From an uncultured Bacteroidota bacterium (lineage in GTDB: Bacteria > Bacteroidota > Bacteroidia > Chitinophagales > Chitinophagaceae), in the NCBI GenBank assembly GCA_903858475.1, contig CAIOIZ010000164.1, positions 1 through 49,518 on the forward strand: a stretch of DNA of 49,518 bases. Direction: 5' to 3'. Shown piece after piece: positions 1 through 6,924 of the stretch. Numbering within the stretch: position 1 is the first letter of the stretch; every line of letters begins with the position of its first letter. The position numbers and the translations under genes were made by a program. The notes beneath the pieces were generated by a model that searched no databases, had not been told where the DNA came from, and saw nothing but the letters and a program-made list of their open reading frames with translations.

Positions 1-435
1 ACAACAGGAGCCTGGTGTTATTATAACAATGATCCTTCAAATGGCAAGTTGTATAACTGGTATGCAGTTAATGACCCAAGAGGTTTGGCGCCAACGGGCT
101 GGCATGTAGCAACAGATGATGAGTGGGCAACCTTAACAACTACATTGAGCGGTGACAATGTAGCCGGAGGTAAGATGAAGACCACTGGCAGCAGCAGATG
201 GGCCACCCCCAATGCTGGCGCTACCAACGAGAGTGGTTTCGCAGGTCTTCCGGGTGGCAGCCGTTTCAACGATGGTCCATTCGACGATGTTGGCTATTAC
301 GGTTACTGGTGGAGTGCTACGGAGTTTTATACAATTGACGCATGGCACTGCTGGCTGAGCTACTTCGATAGCAACTTGTTGAAAACCCCGGTTAATAAAG
401 GAAATGGTTTTTCTGTTCGCTGCGTTAGGGATTAA
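1..435 (+). CDS. FISUMP-domain surface protein, C-terminal part (5' end outside window)
   Basis: The reading frame is open from base 1 and ends with TAA at 433-435, so only the last 144 codons are present. The only in-window start candidate is a TTG at 49 inside the conserved domain, so the true start lies upstream. The sequence has the pattern of the Fibrobacter succinogenes major paralogous domain (FISUMP), common in secreted Bacteroidota proteins: GAWCYYNND, then LYNWYAV, GLAPTGWHVATDDEW, GFAGLPGG, YWWSATE and the closing GFSVRCVRD. This domain resembles sulfatase-modifying/C-type-lectin-like folds; its function is not established. No T9SS sorting signal follows it. It converges with the minus-strand gene at 576-1292; no clear terminator is visible in 436-575. 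Confidence 0.75.
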   Translation, partial: TTGAWCYYNNDPSNGKLYNWYAVNDPRGLAPTGWHVATDDEWATLTTTLSGDNVAGGKMKTTGSSRWATPNAGATNESGFAGLPGGSRFNDGPFDDVGYYGYWWSATEFYTIDAWHCWLSYFDSNLLKTPVNKGNGFSVRCVRD

Positions 436-575
436 TCTTTTTTATTATTTATCCTCAATGATAGAACGATTTTTAAAATAATAATACCTAATTATCTACA
501 GATGAAATAATTTAATCTAAGTTGGTTGTTGAAATAGTTGTTTACCTATGCTGATTTGGCAGAAATTAAATTAAA

Positions 576-1292
576 CTATAACAAGGAAGTCCAAGTTGGA
601 GAAACTATATAGGTTTTGAATGGCATATCGCTAGTAGGGAAAAATCCAGATTCTGGCCAACCCCACTGTCCACCGCTATATGCATCGTAGCCTGTTTGGG
701 AAATCCAAGTATAATTACTAGTACTGCCAATCGGTGTTACAAAAAGTGTATATACTGCACTTGCTGTTATAGTGGCCAAATTTGAACCACTGAAATTGAA
801 TTTATTCCAGTTATATCCTGCGCTAGGAGTAATAGGGTCGCTTGTAGCCAGTAGGGTGCCGTTTATACCTGCTCCGCTATAAATTTTTACAATCGCAGTG
901 CTAGAATTATCAGAAGCTGGATTGCGTAAGTTAATTTCCACTGAGCTCAACTTGCCAGAAGCTACTGCAGTGAATGACTGATAAGCTCCAGTAGCTGCGG
1001 GACTTGTTTGATTAGCTGCGGTACTGTTTGCATCTAAGGTTTCGGCGCCTCTTTTATAGTATTGCAGTTGATCAAGCGTTGAGTTGTAAAGTACAAGACC
1101 TATTGCAGGATTACTAATAGCATCTCTTTGTGTGGAGGTAAGCCGCGGAGGTAAAAATCCTTTGCTTGTAGAGCTAACATCAAGTTGTGCAGATAAAGAA
1201 GGTGTCTGTGTTCCAATACCAAGTTGAGCTTGGCTTTTTGGCATGATTGCAAACAAGATAATAATAAGCGTAATGGTGTTTTTGGTTTTCAT
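576..1292 (-). CDS. secreted fibre-like protein with C-terminal beta-sandwich
   Basis: 238 residues with a clear signal peptide (KTKN, a hydrophobic run, then a cleavage-like A-Q-L). The mature N-terminus has the pattern GIGTQTPSLSAQLDVSSTSKG and then LPPRLTSTQRDAI, the usual opening of Bacteroidota tail-fibre-like surface proteins. The rest is rich in S/T/N, ending in a probable beta-sandwich (about residues 100-235: YQSFTAVASGKLSSVEINLR ... YTLFVTPIGS). There is no PNP-type T9SS sorting domain, so export may be by Sec alone. It is separated by 485 bp from the upstream fibre gene, so it probably has its own promoter. Specific function unknown. Confidence 0.7.
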   Translation of the reverse strand: MKTKNTITLIIILFAIMPKSQAQLGIGTQTPSLSAQLDVSSTSKGFLPPRLTSTQRDAISNPAIGLVLYNSTLDQLQYYKRGAETLDANSTAANQTSPAATGAYQSFTAVASGKLSSVEINLRNPASDNSSTAIVKIYSGAGINGTLLATSDPITPSAGYNWNKFNFSGSNLATITASAVYTLFVTPIGSTSNYTWISQTGYDAYSGGQWGWPESGFFPTSDMPFKTYIVSPTWTSLL

Positions 1293-1777
1293 TTAATTTT
1301 TTTAACGGCTAAGTTATGGGTTTGATATATTTTAGCAAAAAAAATCCCAATAACTTAAGATTAAAAATGTATTTGTTCAAACCAAATTTAAAAACCTACT
1401 ACATTTTATTGTGTATTGTAAAAATTCAACTACACATTTTGTAGTACAAATGTATGTCTTCAAATCAAAGTGAACTAATTCTTAGAGAGTGTTTCAGGTT
1501 TTAAATTGTTTCAAAATAAAGATACAAATTGGTCCGCTTTTGGCTGGCGACTTGCACTATGCATGTAAGAAAGAGAAAAAAGAAGAGTATAGAAAATATA
1601 CACTAAATTTCAATAGGGCGGAGGAAGGTAATAAAAGGGAAGAAGATAATATCCAACAACTCCTCAATGAGTTTAATAGACTTAACCAAAGGATAAAAAT
1701 TGAATGTAAATAAGCACCAACTTAATTAGAAATTTAGTAAATCTATTTTATGCTAAGTATTTGTATTAAATAGCTGC
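1293..1777. other. 485-bp AT-rich spacer between two surface-protein genes
   Basis: No convincing gene was found here apart from a doubtful short frame at 1489-1713 (listed separately). A small inverted repeat ACTACA (1429-1434) / TGTAGT (1440-1445) with a 5-nt loop lies 137 bp upstream of the start at 1292. The minus strand reads TAAATTTG at 1390-1383, matching the Bacteroidetes -7 consensus TAnnTTTG, but no -33 TTTG is visible at the right distance. Confidence 0.5.
1489..1713 (+). CDS. doubtful small ORF, charged 74-aa product
   Basis: A 74-codon frame starting at GTG only two codons after a stop. The C-terminal half is strongly charged (KKEKKEEYRKY, EEDNIQQLLNEFNRLNQRIK) and could form a short coiled coil. 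I recognise no family. The start codon is weak and no ribosome-binding site is visible, so this may be chance or the remnant of a decayed gene. It is listed because it is the only frame in a 485-bp gap that looks even partly protein-like. Confidence 0.2.
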   Translation: MFQVLNCFKIKIQIGPLLAGDLHYACKKEKKEEYRKYTLNFNRAEEGNKREEDNIQQLLNEFNRLNQRIKIECK

Positions 1778-3367
1778 TTACAATCCAGTGGCTTTTGTCC
1801 AACTCATCCTGGTGCCAGCATAGATAGTAGCTGTATTACTTGTAACTGTTGCAGCTTGCAAGGTGATATTTCCAGCTGTGCTAGAATTTGTTACTAAGAA
1901 AGTCATGCTAAATGCTACTCTTACTGCAGCAGCTGTTGCAAAGGCAGTACCCAAGGTATTGATGGCACTGATTAAACTGGGTGCTAGTGCAGTATTCAAT
2001 GCACCGCCTCCTAAAAATGCTTCCCCAGAAATGGTACAGCCACTAGGTGCAGCAATAGCTAATTTTAATCCTGTACTTGATGTTGCTTTACTAGCAGTGC
2101 CTTCAATTCTCACATAATAAGATTCATTTGCAGCAATGGCAAATTTTAGATTTGTACTTGCTGCTGCTGTTGAGCTAGTAGTAAAATTAGCACTTAGCAT
2201 AGCTGCATTGGTATTGTTTACTATAGTTGCAGGAGCCCATGCAGTTCCATTCCACCCTAATACTTGGCCACTGGTAGCACCAGTAGTGGTTCCTAATGGA
2301 GATCCATTTATTTGTGATACAACAGTAGCGCCTAGGTCGCCTGTTACATCTCCATCACTGTTGATGGTTAAAGCCGTATTGGCAATTCCATTTACAGTGC
2401 TTACTAGCTGATTGGTTCCATTTTGAGTAAGTGTATTACTATTAATAATATTTACACTTGATCCTTGAATGCCATTTACGGTGGTTGTTAAAGAATTAGT
2501 ACTTGAAGTATTTGAAATAGAATTGATGATTGAAACAGGCGTACTTGTTATCCCATTGATTGTTGTACTCATATTGTTTGCAGCGCTGGTATTACTGATG
2601 CTGTTCACCAGATTTGCGGTGGCTGCAATACCATTCACAGTAGATGTAATGGTATTATTAGTGCTACTCATGCTATTGGTAGTAGTAGTACTGCTAATTT
2701 CTTGCGGAGCCCAAGCTGTTCCATTCCAACTTAATATCTGCCCTGTCGTTGGTGCCGTTGTGGATATATTATTACCCTGCAATTGATTGGCATTCCAATA
2801 GGCACCTGTATTATTAATGGTGGCAGTGATTGAGTTAGTGCTTACTGCTGCTGTTGTTGCTGCTGTAAGGGTTCCGATCTTATTATTAAATGTCGTCCAG
2901 TTGGCAGTAGATAATGCGCCGCTATTGGTTGCTGATGCGATGGGCAAATTAAATACATGTTCCGCCCCAGTTGTTACGATATTAAAACTAGTTCCAGTGG
3001 TGCCGGTTGCAAATGTTTGACTCGAATTGGTTGATCCATTGAGCGAACTGATTGTACTGCCAATGAGTAAATTCGATAAAGTTCGAGTGGTTACATTGCC
3101 CAAAAGATCTGTTGTTAATATTTTGGTATTAGTGGTATTAGTGCCAATGCCTTGAAATCTCACATCACTGGTAGTATGCAATTGTGCAGTAGGTAAAATA
3201 GTCCCTATTCCAACATTACCAGCATTTTTGTAGTAAATATTGTTGCCAGTTATTTTCCATTTACTACTGTCAACTAAAATTTTAGTGCCCTTTGCATTAA
3301 TAACCAACTGAGCTATACTATCATCAGTAATGCAGAAAAATATAGCTAGTATAAAAAAATATTTCAT
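1778..3367 (-). CDS. long secreted fibre-like protein with 26-28-aa repeats
   Basis: 529 residues. A signal peptide (KYFFILAIFFCITDDSIAQ) is followed by NVGIGTILPTAQLHTTSDV, typical of fibre-like Bacteroidota surface proteins, and by a short module (TKILTTDLLGNVTTRTLSNL) also seen in the two upstream proteins. Residues about 225-345 hold four degenerate repeats, each ending in a VNGI-type motif (STVNGIA, TTINGIT, TTVNGIQ, STVNGIA). The last ~140 residues form a separate, less repetitive domain ending in IYAGTRMSWTKATG, reminiscent of trimeric tail-fibre knobs (an inference from pattern only). No T9SS sorting domain is present. The start at 3367 is supported by AAAGGG just upstream. It is the last member of a probable four-gene unit, 109 bp behind its neighbour with a hairpin in the gap. 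Confidence 0.75.
   Translation of the reverse strand: MKYFFILAIFFCITDDSIAQLVINAKGTKILVDSSKWKITGNNIYYKNAGNVGIGTILPTAQLHTTSDVRFQGIGTNTTNTKILTTDLLGNVTTRTLSNLLIGSTISSLNGSTNSSQTFATGTTGTSFNIVTTGAEHVFNLPIASATNSGALSTANWTTFNNKIGTLTAATTAAVSTNSITATINNTGAYWNANQLQGNNISTTAPTTGQILSWNGTAWAPQEISSTTTTNSMSSTNNTITSTVNGIAATANLVNSISNTSAANNMSTTINGITSTPVSIINSISNTSSTNSLTTTVNGIQGSSVNIINSNTLTQNGTNQLVSTVNGIANTALTINSDGDVTGDLGATVVSQINGSPLGTTTGATSGQVLGWNGTAWAPATIVNNTNAAMLSANFTTSSTAAASTNLKFAIAANESYYVRIEGTASKATSSTGLKLAIAAPSGCTISGEAFLGGGALNTALAPSLISAINTLGTAFATAAAVRVAFSMTFLVTNSSTAGNITLQAATVTSNTATIYAGTRMSWTKATGL
2388..2690 (-). repeat. four degenerate 78-84-bp coding repeats
   Basis: Within the 529-aa fibre protein the plus-strand element CCATT(T/G/C)A recurs at 2388, 2472, 2553 and 2631. 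The spacings are 84, 81 and 78 bp, all multiples of three. Each marks the complement of a V/I-NGI motif. The units differ at many positions, so this is old coding repetition rather than a recent tandem duplication. Confidence 0.7.
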
Positions 3368-3386
3368 CCCTTTCAGATTTGTGGGT

Positions 3387-3421
3387 TCAGCAACTTATTA
3401 GAAATATTAATAAGTTGCTGA
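3387..3421 (-). other. strong intergenic hairpin in surface operon
   Basis: A perfect 14-bp inverted repeat (3387-3400 with 3408-3421; TCAGCAACTTATTA / TAATAAGTTGCTGA) with a 7-nt loop. G-T and G-C pairs extend it outward by about three more positions. It lies in the 109-bp gap between two co-directional genes, about 20 bp before the start at 3367. No U-tract follows on the minus strand. It therefore looks more like an mRNA-processing, stabilising or attenuating element than a classical terminator. Confidence 0.6.
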
Positions 3422-3476
3422 GCCTCACAATTATTTATGTTGATGTAAAAAACAAATTTATCAAATCCCGAAGTCT

Positions 3477-4349
3477 TTATTTAACCCATTGTACTTCTAT
3501 TGCATCACCTGCTTCTATAAGAGCGGCCATTGCAGAAGCTAGGGTTACGTTACCTGCAGTTGTTGTATAGTCTGTAGTTGCAATTAATTTCGCGCCATTT
3601 CTGTATACTAAAACTTTAGATGCATTAGCAGGCATATTGGTTACGGCATAACTTGATTGACCAGCAGTAGCAGTGAAATTTTCATCACCACTTTGTAATA
3701 ATGATTCTGCAGTTACTCTTTTCAAAGTTCCATCAGCAGCAGTCACTACCAAGCTGTCAGTTGCCAAATTACCACTTTGTAAGCCAGTTACTTTTAAAGT
3801 GTTACTAGCGTCAGTGCCAATAGTAGTTGATTTGGTAAGTGCACCACCTAATTCTACACTATTTCCAGTTTTTGTTAAGCCATTACTGAAATTTAATGCA
3901 TTGAATAAGGAAGAAGCAGAAATGAATTTAATTTGTCCAGATGTTGGATCAACAACCATTACACTATCAGTTGTATTTGATCCAGGCTGTAATCCTGTAA
4001 TCGCTAAAAAATTAGCGGCAGTTGTAGTGATAGTGGTAGGCTGAATTAATGCACCACCTAATTGTGCAATTTGACCATTTTTAGTTAGGCCATTGTTTGC
4101 TTCATTGATATATGGCGCCAGCATATTCGCTGTGTCAGCATATCTTGTGAATTTAGTTAGGGTATCTTTCATTTGAGTAGGCGTAACATACAAGATGGTG
4201 CTGTCTGCCTTGGTAATTACTGCAGTAGAGCTGTCAATTACCCATTTAATTGTACCCTTGTTGTCGATCACTTTAGTACTGATTTTCTGCGCGGTAGCAG
4301 TAGTGCCGATGCTTAATGCCACGATGGCAAGTAGTAAAATCTTTTTCAT
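3477..4349 (-). CDS. secreted fibre-like protein with duplicated module
   Basis: 290 residues with a signal peptide (KKILLLAIVALSIGTTATAQ). Residues about 85-215 contain the same module twice: NGLTK-NG-Q-LGGAL then ITGLQPGSNTTDSVMV, and NGLTKTGNSVELGGAL then VTGLQSGNLATDSLVV. Each copy ends in a stretch like G-x-K-x-(V/I)-(T/S)-A-x-S-L. The C-terminal ~65 residues (FTATAGQSSYAVTN ... VLVYRNGAKLI ... AGDAIEVQW) form a small beta domain. It resembles the 'YINGVRL ... GD-x-I' domain found in tail-fibre-like proteins and is shared with the next protein upstream (4394-5209). No T9SS sorting signal. Exact role unknown; a surface fibre or adhesin is an inference. Confidence 0.75.
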   Translation of the reverse strand: MKKILLLAIVALSIGTTATAQKISTKVIDNKGTIKWVIDSSTAVITKADSTILYVTPTQMKDTLTKFTRYADTANMLAPYINEANNGLTKNGQIAQLGGALIQPTTITTTAANFLAITGLQPGSNTTDSVMVVDPTSGQIKFISASSLFNALNFSNGLTKTGNSVELGGALTKSTTIGTDASNTLKVTGLQSGNLATDSLVVTAADGTLKRVTAESLLQSGDENFTATAGQSSYAVTNMPANASKVLVYRNGAKLIATTDYTTTAGNVTLASAMAALIEAGDAIEVQWVK

Positions 4350-4393
4350 TGTTTTTTGGTTGTGGTTGTTTGTTTTTTAATAGATGTTTATGT

Positions 4394-5209
4394 TTATAAA
4401 AATTGTACGATTCTAATTTCATCTCCTATTACGCAGGGTAATTCGGAAATGATGGATGTTGTATTGTTCATGCTAAATGATATCATTACTCCGTTTCTGT
4501 ACATCAGTATTTTATTGATATCTGTAATTGCTCTAGGGGTATTGAAAATAGTTTGTCCAATTACTGCTACTATTTCTGTTCTTTTTTGCACCCCTGAAAC
4601 AAAGTTGCTGGCTGACACTTTTTTTACTCTGCCATCTAAGGGGCTTGCTACCAAAATATTGTCAGTGCTTGTATTACCAGTGCTTAAACTATCTATTACT
4701 ACTTGTCCCTTAACTTGTAAAGCAGCAGAGGGAGTTGCGGTGCCAATGCCAATCCATCCATTTCCAGTAATTCTTAAGCGTTCTATATTATTTGTCTTGA
4801 ATCGCAGGGCTGCATTGTCGATGGTTCCTAAGAAATTATTTGCAGTAATATTTGAATTGCCATTTACACTCCAAAAATTAGACCCGGACGATTCTTGAGA
4901 ATTTGATTTTACCCATTTGGTCCCGTCACTATAATAAAGCCCTGGTGTAATATCATTTTCTGTATTCGTATTGTATACCAGCATGCCTTTTACAAAATTG
5001 TTCAAAGGCGATGCCGTAGTAGTTGAATGAAGTTCTAATCGAGGTAGCAATAAACCCTTGTTCCCTGATTCAATTTCAAAGGCTGAGTTGGAGTTTAATT
5101 GTGAAGGATTGCTTCCTACTTTCATTTGAGCAAATAAATTATGGCTATAGCAACACAGCAGGCTAAGTATTACTACTAAAAGGTGTTTATATTTTTTGTT
5201 TGTATCCAC
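4394..5209 (-). CDS. secreted fibre-like protein, paralogue of neighbour
   Basis: 271 residues. A signal peptide (a hydrophobic run ending HNLFAQ) is followed by AFEIESGNKGLLLPRLELH, GMLVYNTNT and GLYYSDGTKWVK, the common opening of Bacteroidota fibre-like proteins. Then come ALRFKTNNIERLRITGNG and WIGIGTATPSAALQVKG, the latter like the region before tail-fibre domains. A module TSTDNILVASPLDGRVKKVS matches those in the 290-aa neighbour. The C-terminus (VIGQTIFNTP ... ILMYRNGVMISF ... VIGDEIRIVQFL) is the same small beta domain as in 3477-4349. It begins 17 bp after the T9SS-domain gene and ends 44 bp before the next, so co-transcription is likely. Confidence 0.75.
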   Translation of the reverse strand: MDTNKKYKHLLVVILSLLCCYSHNLFAQMKVGSNPSQLNSNSAFEIESGNKGLLLPRLELHSTTTASPLNNFVKGMLVYNTNTENDITPGLYYSDGTKWVKSNSQESSGSNFWSVNGNSNITANNFLGTIDNAALRFKTNNIERLRITGNGWIGIGTATPSAALQVKGQVVIDSLSTGNTSTDNILVASPLDGRVKKVSASNFVSGVQKRTEIVAVIGQTIFNTPRAITDINKILMYRNGVMISFSMNNTTSIISELPCVIGDEIRIVQFL

Positions 5210-5226
5210 TTAATTTATTTAATCAG

Positions 5227-6501
5227 TTATTGCTTTATGAATTTTTGAACAATGCCAATCAATTTCCCATCTGCACTTATTAATCTAATAAAATAATTAC
5301 CTGCTGGCAATTTCAATACATCGGTATCAATCAGGTTTATTCCTTCTTTTATAATAATGCTGTTTGAAATCATTTTTTGACTTACACTATTAAAAATGCT
5401 TAACTCTGCTTTTCCTTGGTAACTAGTACTGAATTTTAAATGAAGTAAATCGTAGCTTGATACCGGATTAGGGTACACTTGCATATATTCATTCGTATTA
5501 CAAGTGTTTTTGATTGCTACAATTGGCGAATAAACAAATGCGCCGTTTTTATCCATTATTTTTAATCGATAATAGGCTAGACCCAATGGTTGTGCAACCA
5601 CTGTTCTGTAAATATTTCCAGTGAAGGAGCCCGATGCAGGTATAGAATTTATTTCAGTAAAATGGTTCGCATCAAAACTTTGTTCTACAATAAATTTATC
5701 TGCGTTTATTTCACTCGTGGTTTCCCAGTTTAAAAGGGTGTTACAATTGGAAGAACTGGCTGTAAAGTTTGCTAATTTTACAGGCAAGGCTGCAACAATT
5801 CTACCAATGGCGATGGCACTGATATTTGCAATCATAATACCGCTTAAAGTATTATTTTCGGTATTGCCAGTTGCAGTTGCTGATTTGCTTAGGTCAATCC
5901 AACTTGTTCCATTCCAACCTACCAATCTAAGTCCAGCAGTAGGTGAAAATTGGGTCATATCTGGAATACTTACTTTGATAATTATTCCTTCGCCAGTACC
6001 AGTTGTTCCATTACCTAAATTATTTTCGTTGCCCACTTGCCAATCCCACTGGCCTGCTGTACTTACTGCTGCTATTGGAAATGTAACTGCATTAACGGAA
6101 TGAGCTCCTTGAAATGGACTGGTTGGATCATTATTAGCAGATGGGTTACCTGCAATCCAGGCGGTTGCATAAGTATCTGTACTTAATATTGGTGCCGAAA
6201 TTTCAATTGTTCTTAATTTGGAGCCAGTACCTACTGGAAATATGAAGGCTGTATTTCCATATTTTTTTACATAGCCATTGATATTCGCATTGTCTGAACA
6301 ACCAGTATAAGATGCTGTATCGATAGCACTAAAGTAGCCTGGAGCTTCTGCTCTTTCTGAAATCCATCCCAATCCACCATTTGTAGCGATATCAGCTACT
6401 CCGAAATTGGCAATTTCGCCACCAGAGGGCACCCAATTACCCTGTGCTGCCCCATAAATAGAGGGGCACAAAGCTAGTGCGAGACAGAGTACTGGTTTCA
6501 T
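5227..6501 (-). CDS. T9SS type A sorting domain surface protein
   Basis: 424 residues with a signal peptide (KPVLCLALALCPSIYGAAQ). Residues about 20-235 form an unassigned beta-rich region. Residues about 240-335 form an FN3-like module with the signature ALPVKLANFTA ... LLNWETTSEINADKFIVEQS. The last ~80 residues are a type A T9SS C-terminal domain: MQVYPNPVSS, then LSIFNSVSQKM and LPAGNYFIRLISADGKLIG ending KFIKQ. It should therefore be exported through the SprA translocon and attached to the cell surface. It is the first gene of a minus-strand run with three fibre-like proteins and the only one of them with a sorting domain, so it could be their anchor (inference). Confidence 0.8.
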   Translation of the reverse strand: MKPVLCLALALCPSIYGAAQGNWVPSGGEIANFGVADIATNGGLGWISERAEAPGYFSAIDTASYTGCSDNANINGYVKKYGNTAFIFPVGTGSKLRTIEISAPILSTDTYATAWIAGNPSANNDPTSPFQGAHSVNAVTFPIAAVSTAGQWDWQVGNENNLGNGTTGTGEGIIIKVSIPDMTQFSPTAGLRLVGWNGTSWIDLSKSATATGNTENNTLSGIMIANISAIAIGRIVAALPVKLANFTASSSNCNTLLNWETTSEINADKFIVEQSFDANHFTEINSIPASGSFTGNIYRTVVAQPLGLAYYRLKIMDKNGAFVYSPIVAIKNTCNTNEYMQVYPNPVSSYDLLHLKFSTSYQGKAELSIFNSVSQKMISNSIIIKEGINLIDTDVLKLPAGNYFIRLISADGKLIGIVQKFIKQ

Positions 6502-6924
6502 TTTAAAATTTGAGGAAACAATTTATTAAATAATTGTGCCAAATTTTAAAGAGATACAAAACAATGAAATATAAATAAGAAAAAATAAAATACAATCCAA
6601 AATATGGAATTATTCCTAAATACGTAGTAAAAATACTACATTGCAATAAGTGGTAACACTTACATTAAGCTATAGCAATATACTTACTAGATGTTGAATA
6701 AATAATCCTCATTTGATTGTTTTCTTAGACAATTTTGAAGCAAAAAGCGCGCTCAGCTGTCATAGTAATTCCAAAAAATGGAAAGTTAAATAGTAACTTA
6801 ATTTGCGCTTGGTTAAGCTTGGCTTTTGCGATTTGATTCTGCTTTTTCTTAGTGCAGTAGATAATACCTACTCAACTTGAAGTTGTGGTGTGAAGGATAA
6901 TAGTATTTAATTGTGCATTAAACT
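6502..6924. other. 423-bp intergenic region upstream of surface operon
   Basis: No gene or RNA was recognised. The region is AT-rich and carries the leader and presumably the promoter of the surface operon starting at 6501, including the inverted repeat listed at 6624-6639. The rest shows no obvious structure. Confidence 0.6.
6624..6639. promoter_or_regulatory. inverted repeat GTAGTA-AAAA-TACTAC, candidate operator
   Basis: A perfect 6-bp inverted repeat with a 4-A spacer, 123 bp upstream of the start of the T9SS surface gene at 6501. A related element (TAAAAGTA-AAA-TACTTTTA) lies 124 bp upstream of the second surface cluster (14723-14741). The shared core is AGTA-A3/4-TACT. The equal distances suggest a common regulator-binding site; this is inferred from two cases only. 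Confidence 0.4.

Noticed and set aside
2388-2690. Regularly spaced repeats that might be a CRISPR array
   Set aside because: Units are degenerate, in frame with a coding region, and spaced 78-84 bp with no identical direct repeat; no cas genes.
1863-3020. Several plus-strand open frames with hydrophobic products opposite the fibre gene
   Set aside because: They are antisense to the S/T/N-rich repeats of the 529-aa protein, whose codons read as V/L/A on the other strand. No starts with ribosome sites and no coherent domain.
1-6501. Prophage or phage-tail-like particle, because of tail-fibre-like domains
   Set aside because: No capsid, sheath, tube, baseplate or lysis genes; every protein has a Sec signal peptide, which phage fibres lack.
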